Shown: positions 46,113-57,334, numbered from the stretch's first letter. The stretch: DNA of 64,000 nucleotides from Candidatus Altimarinota bacterium (GCA_028713225.1 JAQTOS010000007.1:25099-89098), one strand, 5' to 3'. Notes: generated by a model from the sequence alone, not told the origin. Numbers and translations are program-made.

Positions 46113-48335
46113 ATGGGAGCAAAATGATTAAATTGAGGGTGAGATACTCCAAAAGAAAAGAAAAAAGATGAACAAGAAATAATATTTTTAGATTATAATA
46201 AATTATCTCCTGAAATAGAAGATATTCAAACTAGACTTAATAAGTCTGTTATATGACAACATTCAGCAAAAAAACAAGTAATAGATGCAATATCTCGTAC
46301 ACTTGTACCAAATCCAAATAGAAAAGAACCAATATGTGTACTTCTTTTTGCATGACCTACTTGAGTATGAAAAACAGAAATGCCTAGAGCTTTATCTAAT
46401 ATTTTATTTTGAGGAGAATATTGAGACCTAAAAGAAAGCAAAATAAGCTGTGCTAATTATACAGATAAATCAGATTTATCTGATTTAATATGATCATCTC
46501 GTTGATATGTATGATATTGAGATGCTCCTAGATTTGCAGATATAAATATTTTCAAAAAATTTAATAATGCTAGAAAAGAATGAACTCTTCATCCTATATT
46601 AAAAGACTATAATGATTTTTCTATAATAGTCTTTGACGAAATAGAAAAAGCTAGCCCATCTCTATTAAAACTTTTACTAAGTATTCTTGATGATTGAACA
46701 CTTGAATTAATGTCTTGAAAAGAAACATATAGTGATTCTTGAAATTGAAAAAAAGAAGTACTGCATTCTCAGTATACAAACTTTAGAAATTCTATAATAA
46801 TAATGACATCTAACCTTTGAGCAAAGGAAATACAAGAAAAATTATCTTGAAAATGAGAAATGTGATTTTCTTGAAATAATAAGGATAATACCATTATCCC
46901 TGAAAAATTTTATAAAGATAAATTTAGTGAAGAGTTTGACCATGAATTTATATGAAGATTAACAGCTCTTGTTCCTTTTAATTCTCTTACAAAAGAAGAA
47001 TTATTTGAAAGATTAAATTTGGAAGTAACAAGATATAAAAAATATATTTGAGATATAATAGATTTTTCTATTTCAGATAGTGCTAGTTCTTTTATTGTAA
47101 ACTCAGCATATGAATCAAATTTATGATGAAGAAATTTGATTCATCAATTCAAAAAAGAAATAGTTACAATAATTTCAAAACTTATTTGAAATTGAGAAAT
47201 AGCTAGAATAGAAGAAAAAGTATGAAAACCAGTATCCGAAATAATAATAGACTTAAATGATGATATAAGTAGTCTAGATAAATATGTTGTTAATCCTAAA
47301 TTTTGAGAAAAAATTGAAAAAAGGTTTACAAGAAGAGTAAAAGAACAAGTAAGTGAACTAAATTCTGATGAAATAATTTTATCTTTAAAATGATGAAGTA
47401 TAATAGAAACTTTTAAAGAAATAATAATACCTAATATACAATATCTAGAAATATTATATAGAGAAAGAGATAATTTTATAAAAGACTTTGCAGCTGAAAT
47501 AGAAGAAGTTGAAAAAATGTTATTAAATTATTGATTACCAAAAAAGGATTTGATATTGATTTCAAACAACCAACATAGACATAGATTTGAAGAATTACAA
47601 GAATTATTTTCAACATTTTCATGAATTAAAATTTGGGAAAAAACTTGAAATGAAAATATAGATTCTAATATGAGAATAATAACAAAGATAACTGAAACTT
47701 TTTTAAAATATAATATTTATTTAGTTAATTGATGAGCTACAAAACTAGAAGAAATTAGCGAAGTTATAAATAAAATATTAGAAAATGCCTTCAAAAGGAA
47801 ATTAAATCTTAAAGAAACTGATTTAATGATTAATATAATACATAAAGAATATTTAAATAATCATTCAAATCATCGACCTAGAATGGCAAGCGAAAGAAGA
47901 GAAATTGAAAACAATACAAGAAAAATAAAAGAAACTCAAAAAGAAGAAAAAAAAGAAGAGGTAAAACAACTTCCTCATAAAACTAGTGGAAAAGAGAAAA
48001 CTATAGATAAAGCGATAATAGAAAAACCTCCAGTAAACGTAACTATAAATTTAAATTTTTATAATTCAAGTGAAGGAGTAAATAATATTAAGGCTAATAT
48101 ACAAAAACGAGCTAATTTATTTCAAGAAAATTTAAATTATGTTTTAATTACTATAAAACAAAGTCTAAATAATGAAGAAAATGATAATGATTTAGTTTTA
48201 GTATTTGATGAAGTATCACAAATACTAACTAGAGAATTATGAAAACTTAATAGTAATCAAAATGCTATTATAAGTTCTTTAATACAAGAAGAGTTGAAAA
48301 AAATTGAGGAATCAGAAAATAAAGAGGAAAACTAA
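46113..48335 (+). CDS. Single-module Clp/Hsp100-type AAA+ ATPase with long C-terminal extension
   Basis: 740 residues. The AAA_2 domain starts almost at the N terminus: RLNKSVIGQHSAKKQVIDAI, Walker A GPTGVGKT at residue 81 (all three glycines from UGA), Walker B IIVFDEIEKASPSLL (Asp175), IIIMTSNLG (sensor 1) and FDHEFIGRLTALVPF (arginine-finger region). This matches the second ATPase ring of ClpB/ClpA/ClpC. The N-domain and first ATPase ring are missing, and the rest is about 350 residues of helical, Lys/Glu-rich unique sequence. No ClpP-binding loop was recognised. It may be a specialised unfoldase or remodelling ATPase; substrate unknown. The in-frame CGA codons near the C terminus suit arginine. 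Confidence 0.82.
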
Positions 48336-48355
48336 AATTTCCTCTTTATTTTTTT
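48321..48355 (+). terminator. Terminator of the AAA+ gene
   Basis: AAAGAGGAAA (48321-48330) pairs with TTTCCTCTTT (48338-48347), followed by a T-rich run. The stem begins within the last codons. Confidence 0.8.
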
Positions 48356-48403
48356 GCAAAAATCAGTAATATGCAATCAAATTAAATATAATAAAAATAC
48401 GAA

Positions 48404-50131
48404 ATGACAGACTTAAAAAATCAAATACTAGATGAAATAATCATAGAATGAGTGAGAAATCCAGGACAAAGCAAAGATGAATTTCATAGATTGAAAAATA
48501 ATGTTTATAAAAATTACGATGTAGAAAAACCATTTGCATCAATAGAATTTATAAGTAGATACAATGAACTTGTAAAAAATTGAACTATTATAGCAAATCC
48601 AGAATTTCAAAAACTTATCAGAAAAAGATGAGTAAGAAGCTTGTCAGGAGTAACTGTAATAAGCTTACTTACAAAATTTTGGTGATGTCCTGGGAAATGT
48701 GTTTATTGTCCTACTTTTGAATGACTACCAAAATCATATATTCCAAATGAACCCGCAGTTCAAAGAGCCGAGCTTAATGAATTTGACCCAATTTTACAAA
48801 TCCATAATAGACTTAGAGCACTTGAAGTTACTGGGCATAAAATAGAAAAAAATGATATCAGAATTATTGGTGGAACTTGGTCAGTTTATCCAAAAGCTTA
48901 TCAAGAAGATTTTATAAAAGCGACTTATGATGCTTTCAATACTTATGATGAGATGAAAGAAAATATAGAAGAGACTGATTTGGGGTCTGAAAGATTTGCT
49001 TCATTTAAATTAAAAGAGTGATATAAATTGAAATTATCTGATTCTCTAGAAGAAGCAAAAAAACTAAACGAAACTTCTAGGTGTAGAATTATTTGAATAG
49101 CTATAGAAACTCGTCCAGATTGGATAAATCCAGAAGAAATTGCAAGACTAAGAAGATATGGAGTAACAAGAGTAGAAATCTGATATCAATCAACATTTGA
49201 TGAAATAAACGAATTAAATAAAAGATGACATGGAAATAAAGAAAGCACTTATGCTACAAAACTTCTAAAAAATGCTTGAATCAAAGTAGTTGCACATATG
49301 ATGCCAAACTTACTTGGTTCTACTCCAGAAAAAGATAAAGAATCTCTAGCAAGAGTTTTTGATGACCAAGCGTTTAGACCAGATGAACTCAAAATTTATC
49401 CAATGGTTGTAACAGATAAATCAGAACTTACTGAAATTTGGAGAAATGGTTGATTTCAGCCTTACGATGATGAAACTCTTATAGATTTGACTGCAGAACT
49501 TGAAGCTATGATTCCAGAATATATGAGACTGAATAGAACTTATAGAGATATTCCTGCTTCAGAAATCCTAGCTGGAAGTCATGTAAGTAATTTAAGACAA
49601 ATAGTAGAAGCAAAACTCAAAAAGAAATGAATTCATCTTGTTGATATTAGACACAGAGAAATCAAAGATAAAATCAATATTGCAGCAAATGCTACAATGA
49701 ATATTTTTGATTATGAAGCATCAGACTGAAAGGAATTTTTTATGACTTTTGAAGACAAAGAAGACAGAACAATTTTTAGTTTATTAAGGTTGAGATTACC
49801 TTTTACTCCCCCTGCTTCGCTTGACGCTCAGCTTCCCCCTCAATGAGGGGGACTTGAGGGGGAGCTCTATTCCCTTCTTCCAGAATTAAAGTGAGCTGCT
49901 CTAATTAGAGAAATTCATACTTTTTGAGACCAATTAAGTATATGAGAAGCTGGCAGCACTTTTGGGCAACATCTTGGTTTTGGGAAAAAACTAATAGAAA
50001 AAGCAGAAGAAATAGCAATAGAAAACGGATACAAAAAAATGGCTGTAATAGCTGGAGTATGAGTAAGATGATATTACGAAAAAAGATGATACAAATTAGA
50101 ATGAGAATATATGGTGAAATATTTGACTTAA
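48404..50131 (+). CDS. Elp3-type tRNA uridine(34) acetyltransferase with radical SAM and GNAT domains
   Basis: 575 residues. The radical SAM domain has CPGKCVYC (Cys95, Cys99, Cys102) within TKFWGCPGKCVYCPTF. It continues with RIIGGTWSVYPKAYQEDF, IAIETRPDW and AHMMPNLLGSTPEKD. The C-terminal GNAT acetyltransferase domain has FGQHLGFGKKLIEKAEEIA and VRGYYEKRGY. Elp3 makes the carboxymethyl-type modification at the wobble uridine of tRNAs. Between LRLRLPF and LLPELKGAALIREIH, where homologues are continuous, about 22 extra residues (TPPASLDAQLPPQ and GGGLEGELYS) come from a GC-rich palindrome at 49805-49864, with one UGA read as Gly inside it. The frame remains open. Single gene with no visible Elp1/Elp2 partner, as usual in bacteria. 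Confidence 0.9.
49805..49864. repeat. GC-rich palindromic element inserted in frame in elp3
   Basis: Outer arms CTCCCCCT (49806-49813) and AGGGGGAG (49857-49864) enclose an inner palindrome CCCCCTC-AAT-GAGGGGG (49835-49851) and a GCTTCGCTTGACGCTCAGC stretch. The GC content far exceeds the gene around it. It encodes the extra residues between the two domains of Elp3. Confidence 0.8.
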
Positions 50132-50185
50132 TTAAATAAAACATTATAAAAGATAGCTTACAACCTAAATTTTAGTCTAAGAAAG

Positions 50186-52060
50186 ATGATTAATGAAAAA
50201 ACTATAGGAAGAATTAAAAATTTAAAAGAACAATTAAATAGTAGTATCCCAGAACTAAATTCAGAAGAAAAAATAAAGATAGAAAAAATTCTTGATTTAG
50301 CAGAATTATGATGAGACATAAATAGCCTGAAAAGAGAAATTGCCCCTTTAAATGAATCAACCAATATAATAATATCTTGAATTATAGCTCAAATAAATAA
50401 AATTTTCTGATTAGCTACATTTTGTACTAGATTCGAATCAGATTGCCACTTGGATCTTAAATTACATGAAAAAATAATAGAAGCTAATCCTATACTAGAA
50501 ATATCATGGGATTTAGATTCAAATACAGCTCAAAAGGTAAGTAAAAATATACAAACTATTTTATGATTTTCACAAGAAGATTTATATTTATGAGAAGTTA
50601 AATATCTAAGCTTTATAATTGATGAAGATAGGGATAGAGTAAGAGAAGAAATTGAAAAAAATAAAAATAATAAAAATTGAGAATTTTTAATTGAATACAA
50701 AGCTAGGAAGAAAAATTGAGATATTGTATACATCTCTGAAAAAGTATTATTTATTTATAATAATAATTGAGAAATTATAAATCATTACTGATATTTAAGT
50801 GATATAAGTAAACAAAAAGAATTGGAAAATGAAATAAAAGAAAAATCTTACATAGATGAAAAATCAGGCTTTCCAAATATGAAGAAATTCAAACTCGATA
50901 TAAAAGAATGATGAATTGATACTATTGTAATGCTAAAAATAAATAAGTTTTCAGAAATAAATACTCTTTATTGAAATGAAATTTGAGATAAAATTTTAGA
51001 GAAAACTATTCATTATATAAATAATAAACTTTCTAAATTTGATGCTAAATTATATAAAATATGAGAATTAGAGATTTGAATAATTTTCTGAACAAAAAAT
51101 ATTGATATTGATAAAATAGAAGCATTTTTAGATAAATATTCTAATGTATCTATTTACTGTGAAATTACAAAACAAAAAATTCCAGTAAAATTTTCTATAT
51201 GATCTGTTTTGAAAGAAAAAGAAAAAGACAAAATAATATGAAAATGTTTTTATGCCCTTTATGAATCAAAAAATAAATGAATTCATGTAAGATTCTCAGA
51301 AGAAAATTATGAAAAAAGAAAACATGAGATATCAAAAAATAAAGATATAATAAAAAGGATTAGAGAAGCTATAAAAAATGATGAAATAGTTCCATTTTTT
51401 CAGTGAATAAGAGATAATAAGACTTGAAAAATTGAAAAGTATGAAAGCTTAGTTAGGATACATAATACTAATGAAACTATAAGCCCATCTGAATTTTTAG
51501 ACCAAGCAAAAAATGCTTATCTTATGTGAGAAATAACAAGAATAATGATAAAAAAAGTTATTGCTAAAATGTCTGGTAATAATTATAAATTTTCAATAAA
51601 TTTAACTGAACATGATTTAGCAGATAGAGAAACTATAATATTTATAAAAAATACATTAGAAAACAATTATTGTGTAAAAGCCGATAGACTTATAATAGAA
51701 GTTCTTGAAGATATTACAAATTCTGACGATTTAATTAAAAATATTAATGAATTGAAGGAACTTTGAATAAAAATTGCAATAGATGATTTCTGATCTTGAT
51801 TTTCAAATTTTGATAGAATATTAAATTTTTCTCATGATTTTTTAAAAATAGATTGAAGCTTAATAAGGTGAGTAACTAAATCAAATAAAAAAAGAATGTC
51901 TGTATTAAAAGCATTGGTGAAAATATCAAAAATAACTTGAGCTAAATTAATAGCAGAATTTGTAGAAACTATTTCAGAACAAAAAATAGTAGAAAAATTA
52001 TGAATTCATTTTAGTCAATGATACCTTTATTCAAAACCAAGTAAAGATTTGAGAGAATAA
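50186..52060 (+). CDS. PAS-GGDEF-EAL protein, probable c-di-GMP phosphodiesterase
   Basis: 624 residues. Residues 1-105 are a helical N terminus without a membrane segment. A PAS domain (about 110-225) has a C-terminal YGYLSDISKQKELE. A degenerate GGDEF domain (about 235-395) carries GELEI instead of the catalytic motif. The EAL domain (from about 405) has ESLVRI at Glu420, then SINLTEHDL, IEVLED, IDDFGSGFS, FLKIDGSLI, IAEFVE and QGYLYSKP. All residues normally needed for c-di-GMP hydrolysis seem present, so it should degrade the second messenger to pGpG, perhaps under control of the PAS and the inactive GGDEF. It is cytoplasmic and follows elp3. C-di-GMP enzymes are unusual in CPR genomes as far as is commonly known. 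Confidence 0.85.
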
Positions 52061-52086
52061 AAAAGAGCTTAAAGCTCTTTTTTATT
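52057..52086 (+). terminator. Terminator of the PAS-GGDEF-EAL gene
   Basis: AAAAAAGAGCTT pairs with AAGCTCTTTTTT, overlapping the stop codon. Confidence 0.8.
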
Positions 52087-52095
52087 CTCTAATTT

Positions 52096-52124
52096 TTGCA
52101 TTTTAAAAAAATAAATGTTAAAAT
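52096..52124 (+). promoter_or_regulatory. Promoter of the 52152 gene
   Basis: TTGCAT (52096-52101), a 17-base spacer and TAAAAT (52119-52124), 27 bases before the start codon. Confidence 0.5.
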
Positions 52125-52151
52125 TAAGAAAATATAACTTAATACAAAAAA

Positions 52152-54002
52152 ATGGATACAAAAAATACAAATTTTGATAATATAAATAAAATATATACTG
52201 AATCTAAAATATGAAATTGATCCAATCTAGATAGATGGGCAAATAGTGTTTTTGGGAAAAGAATAGAAGAAATGAATAATGAAGAAAGAGAAAGAGTTAT
52301 TTCATATATAATAATAAAAAATGAAAATATATCATTTAGATGACTTGTAAAAGACCTTGCTCATGATTTAAACAGAGACTATAATACAAAATTTAGAGCA
52401 TCTCTTTATAATATTTTTTATGAAAATGAAAAATATAATTGAACTAAAGAAAATAGAACTGACTTATTACATAAATTAGTTTTTTTAATCAAAGTTGAAA
52501 AAAATATTGATCTAATAAAAGAAAAATTTGGACAAGAAAAAAATGAAATAATAAAAGAAACTAAAGATGCTAAGAAAGATTTAAATGAAGAAATATATAA
52601 TATTCCTGAAAAAACAAAAATTCATTATTCTAAAAAAGTTTCAAAAGAAGATTTGATGAAATATAAAGATGATTTAATAAAATTATGATTTTATAAATGA
52701 GAAAATACTTGAATTATTGGAAAAGATTTTTTAGAAGCAGTAAAAAGTTTTCAAAAAAGTAAATGACTTGTTGATGATGGAAGAATTTGAGAAAAAAGTG
52801 CAAAAGCTTTAGAAAATGAAATTTCTAAAATTACTAATTCAGTAAAAAAAGTAGATAAAAAAGAAGAAATAAATCCTATAATTATAAAAGAAGAAATATT
52901 AAAGCCTAAAGATAAAGAAAATAAAGTAGAAATATTATCAGAATTAAAAGAAGAAAAAAGGGATATAGAAAAAGAATCTGAAGATATATTAGGTCTATCT
53001 GAAATGAAAAAATTTAAAAATAAAAACTGAGCCAAAGAAAATAAGATTTTACTAGAAATATGTGAAAATTTCTTAAAAGATGAATGAATAAATAAAAAGA
53101 TACATACTTTATTCAAAGAAAAATTCTGATTAAATTACGATGGAAGTTTCGAACAAAATAAAAGATTATTCACAAATTTATATTTAGAGAAAACAAAATT
53201 TGATTTAAGAGATTATATAGAATTTTTATGAATGAATTATAGTGATGAAGCTGTATCATATCTATGAAAAAATATATTGTGAAACTTTTCTTGATCAGAT
53301 TTAGACAAAGAAAAATTACTTATAGAATTAGTTTATTTATATGAATTTACAAATTCAGATGAATTGGAAGCAAGTTTAAAATGAAATAAAAAATCAGAAA
53401 ATGATAAAATCCAAGAAGCTTCTACAAAAGTATCTAAATTTAAAGAAAATTATTTCAAACTAAATCCTCCTCCAGCATTAATAAAAATAGATAAACCATT
53501 TTGTGAAGTAGAAGATAAAACAGAAAATAAGAAAACTATTCTATTTGCTCCCGCAGTAAAATCTACTTGAAAAATTCCTGGTAAATGTGTAGTAACAGCT
53601 AGAAATACACTAAATAATGTATTTAACATAAATAATACTACTCCAGATTATGAAGCTCCAAAATGAGATGCAAAACAAATCATAAGAGAAAAAGAAATTA
53701 AAGGTGAAATTTTAGAATTAACTAAAGATGAAGCAAAAAACTATATGTTAGAAAAATATAAAGCTTGAGAATCTAATGTATTTGAAGTATATGTAAAAAC
53801 TAAAAAAAGACATATAGCCATAGCATTTATATGAAAAGATTTATGAGTTTATATACTAGATCCATATTTTAATAGCTGAACAACAAAACCTATTTCAATA
53901 GATGAATATTGAGCTTTTAAAAATCATAAATACTTATATATATCTAAATCTCAAGATTTATATAGTAAACATAAAGCTTTGGCAACAATAGCAATGAAAT
54001 AA
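52152..54002 (+). CDS. Peptidoglycan-binding protein with putative C-terminal cysteine-peptidase domain
   Basis: 616 residues without a signal peptide. Residues 160-210 look like a PG_binding_1 domain (IKLGFYKGENTGIIGKDFLE, FQKSKGLVDDGRIG). Before and after lie charged helical segments. The last 150 residues show GKCVVTARNTL (Cys479), KRHIAIAFIGKD (His554) and YILDPYF (Asp570). The order Cys-His-Asp and the spacing suit a papain/NlpC-like fold, but the family is not recognised and no activity is proven. It starts a two-gene unit with a small exported protein 21 bases downstream. A role in cutting or binding cell-wall material would fit (inference). Export would need a non-classical route. Confidence 0.65.
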
Positions 54003-54022
54003 TAATTATTAAAATAAAAAAT

Positions 54023-54565
54023 ATGACAAATCAAATTAAAAAAGTAGAAACTATAGAATCTAGTAATCTACTAAAATTAATTCCTGAAAAAATAGAAAGA
54101 TATAAAGCTGCTTTCAATTCTCTAGCTTTATGAGTTTTACTTAGTACATGAGTTGCAAGTAATGAAGCAAAGGCTGCTGATACTTTTGATGACCTTAGGG
54201 CGGCTACAATATATTATAATTCTATGAATGGTAGATTAAATAAAGTAACTGGTAGAGTAGAATATTTGGAAAAATATGCTGATAAAAATAATGCTAGAAT
54301 TGATGCACTTGAATTAGAAATCGATGCACTAAATAGAGCTAATAATGCCTATAAGAAAAATACTGAAATAGAGAGAAAAAGTAATTATTCAATAAAAGTT
54401 GATGTTAAAATATGAGATCATATTTTTGCAGCTTGAAGTAGTTTAGAATCATCTACAATTAAATGAAATCTAGTAAAAATTGATTCAGCAACAGATTTAG
54501 AATGAAATAAATATACTTTCACTAAAGAATTTTGGATTGAAAGACAATATATAGATTTAAACTAG
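54023..54565 (+). CDS. Small protein with export-type segment and coiled coil
   Basis: 180 residues. A hydrophobic segment at residues 36-58 (LALGVLLSTGVASNEAKAA) looks like a late signal peptide or anchor after 35 charged residues. Residues about 75-120 form a heptad-rich helix (NKVTGRVEYLEKYADKNNA, RIDALELEIDALNR). The C terminus is a small beta-rich domain with KVDVKIGDHIF. No family recognised. It follows the peptidoglycan-binding gene by 20 bases and has its own terminator, so the pair probably acts together. Confidence 0.65.
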
Positions 54566-54569
54566 TGAT

Positions 54570-54604
54570 AAAAAGCAATTTTTGAAAAATTGCTTTTTAT
54601 TTTT
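54570..54604 (+). terminator. Terminator of the 52152-54565 unit
   Basis: AAAAAGCAATTTTT (54570-54583) pairs with AAAAATTGCTTTTT (54585-54598), followed by more T. Confidence 0.85.
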
Positions 54605-54639
54605 GGCTTTTTTAATATAATACTCCAAAATAATACTAA

Positions 54640-55890
54640 ATGAGAAAAATAATGCAAACAAAGGTTTTTTGATGTAAGGTAAACAAATATTACACTGATA
54701 AATGGATGAATACAAGCTATTTAAAAGACAAAAAATGAATTTTCATAGCAACTTGTGTAGTTACAGACAAAGCTAAAAGAAAATGGCTAAAATATGTTCG
54801 TGATGAAGCTAAAAAATTAAATCCTTGAGAAATGCTTTTTTTGAGTGGTTGTGGAAGTATAAAAGATTGAGAAGTACAAAAAGATTTTTTTGAAATTTAT
54901 CCAGAATTAAATGAAATCAAAGATAAAATAGAACTTCTTCCAGAAGATACTACAAGCAAAGAAAAAGAAAGCTTGAATGAAAAATTAAAAAATGCTGCAA
55001 AACTTAACTTAACAACTAAAAAATTTGTACTAATTCAATCAGGTTGTGATAGCTTTTGCTCATTTTGTCTAACTGTAAAAAAGAGAGGAAAACACTTTTC
55101 AAGAAGCAAAGAAGAAATAATATCTGAAATCGGGGAATTTGAAAAATCTGGTGGAAAAGAAATAGTTTTAACTTGAGTAAATCTATGTGCTTGGTGACTT
55201 GAAACTACAAATGATATTGGGCAATCTAGATTTGCTGAACTTTTAGAAGAAATTCTAGAAAAAACTCAAATTGAGAGAATTAGAATTAGTTCACTTTGAC
55301 CTGAATTTGTCGACGACAAGGTAATAAAAGTTTTATCAAATTCTAGAATAATGCCTCATTTTCACTTCTCTGTGCAATCTGGAGCAAATGCGACACTAAA
55401 ACATATGGGAAGACATTATAGTTGAGATTATATGAGAGAATTACTAGGAAAAATAAGAAATATAAAAAGAGATGATAATGTAGAAATTGGGATTTGAGCA
55501 GATATAATTGTAGGTTTCCCAAATGAAAGTGATGAGGATTTTGAGGATACTTTGGCTCTTGTAAAAGATTATAAAATCACAAAAGTTCACTGATTCCCTT
55601 TTTCTCCACACAAATTTGGTGAAGACGTTCCTGCTGGAATTTTTCCTAATCAAATAGATGAAAAAGTAAAAAAAGAAAGATTAAATAAATTGCTTTCTTT
55701 AGCCGAAGAAGTCAGAAATGATTTTATAAGTAGTCAAGCTTGAATTATTTTAGAAGCTTTAATTGAAGCTCCAAGAAACTGAAATTTTGGATGATGGACT
55801 TCAAATTATATTGAAATAAACAAAGATAATTTTGAAGTTTTAGAGTGAGAAATTAAGAAAAACTCTATTGTTAAATGAAAACTTAAATAA
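54640..55890 (+). CDS. tRNA methylthiotransferase, MtaB/MiaB family (radical SAM)
   Basis: 416 residues. The N-terminal UPF0004 domain has VFGCKVNKYYTD, ATCVVTDKA and LFLSGCGS with three cysteines. The radical SAM motif is GCDSFCSFC (Cys136, Cys140, Cys143) followed by RGKHFSRS. Later blocks are LTGVNLCAWGLE and VGFPNESDEDFEDTL. The GCKVN start and overall length point to the MtaB branch, which methylthiolates t6A37 in tRNA, rather than MiaB. A short TRAM-like beta end follows. The start is the first of two in-frame ATGs; the second is at 54652. It is a single gene, flanked by terminators on both sides. Confidence 0.85.
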
Positions 55891-55925
55891 AAAAATACTT
55901 CCCGAAATTTCGGGAAGTATTTTTT
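55888..55925. terminator. Bidirectional terminator between convergent genes
   Basis: Seventeen-bp arms (55891-55907 and 55908-55924) with a GC-rich centre and A/T tracts at the ends. It ends the methylthiotransferase gene and the AroE-like gene. Confidence 0.9.
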
Positions 55926-57334
55926 TATTTGTTTAATATAAATTTTAAAAGTTTTTTCTTAACATCTTCTTTTGTTCATCACTTAGCTATAATTTTATCT
56001 CAAAAAACTGTCCAAATAGCTTCAGTTCATTGGTATACAACCATAAATTTACCATCGAGAGTTTCTAAATTCTTTTCACTTGCAATATCAAGAAGAGGTG
56101 TAGTTCCAGTTTTTGTAAGATTTATATCACTTACTATTAATTTACTGTTTAATGAAGAAAATTTGTCTAGTAAATTATTTGTCATAAAAATATTTCATTC
56201 TTCTCAAAGAGAAGCTGGAGCTAAACCAGATAATTTTTCAAAATCTCAATCTGCTCATTTTGTACTAAGATTTATTATAGCATCAAGTTTATAATCAATA
56301 CTTGAAACTGAGTTCTCATCTCAAACTTCACAAATCCCAGGTTTTATAACATTTAATTTATCTGCGATATCAGATGCTTTTGAAACAGTTCTATTTAATA
56401 TAATAAGTTTTTTAATTCATCTATTTACTAATTCCAAAGCTATTCATCTAGCTGTTCATCCAGCTCATAAAAGAAGTATAGTTTTATCTGTTATATCTTC
56501 TCAAATTTCCTTGAATTTATCTGTTAAACTTTCCGAGTATCAAGTTGCATCAGAATTATATCCATGAATTTCATCTCAAAAATGAGCAACAAAATTAGTA
56601 GATTGCATTTCATCTGCAATAGGATTCACAAAATATCACTCTTCTCTATTCAATAAATCCCAACCAGTATCTTTGAATCAAACACCAAATCAACCTCAAA
56701 TATATTTATTATTTAGTTTTAATACTTTTAATATTTCAGCCAAATTTTCTCGTTTTATAATTACCATAGAATTTTTTATATCCAAGCTATATTCTGAAGC
56801 TATATAATTCCACATCTTTGGAGTTATTCCTGCATAATCATGGTTTATAAAAGTTAAAGAAAAATTATCTGCATTTAGTAGTTCATCTATATTTTTAGTA
56901 TTATTTTCAGGTAACTGAGCAAACTTCATAATTCAAGAATTAAATAATTCTCTAATTTCAGAAGAATTATCAATTAAGTTACTAGTATTTAATGCTTGCA
57001 TATTTATTTGAGTTAATAAACTAAAATCATCTCTTTTTGGATAATTTGTTTTAAGTTTAGATAAAACGTGTTCTTTATTTTCTAAAGAATCTAAATCTAA
57101 AATTTCTACAGTCTGTATCTTAATTAATTTTACTTCATCAGAAAATACTGGAGGAAGTCATTTAGAATCATCTCATACTTTATCTATAACTCTAGCTTTT
57201 ATTACTTCACCATCCTTATATCACCTAGTTTCTGGATACATGCGATTACCAGGACGATAAACAACAATATTATCTTCATCTAAACAACATTTTTCATTTT
57301 CTCTAAATGCCATATCTGATCTATCTAAGTACAT
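55925..57334 (-). CDS. AroE-like (shikimate dehydrogenase family) protein with N-terminal extension
   Basis: 469 residues, about 190 longer than AroE. The C-terminal 270 residues follow the AroE plan: HGYNSDATGYSESL (substrate/cofactor hinge), then KTILLLGAGGTARGIALEL (NADP-binding Rossmann start) and LIILNRTVSKAS. The substrate lysine and aspartate of true shikimate dehydrogenases are not certain. The N-terminal 190 residues have no recognised family and contain RPGNRMYPETR and a helical middle. No other shikimate-pathway gene lies in the window, so the substrate may differ. It converges with the methylthiotransferase gene and has a head-to-tail gap to groEL. Confidence 0.7.

Noticed and set aside
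49905..50144. Minus-strand frame in the Elp3 GNAT region
   Set aside because: Antisense to well-conserved Elp3 motifs.
55444..55653. Minus frame inside the methylthiotransferase gene
   Set aside because: Shadow of the conserved radical SAM gene on the plus strand.
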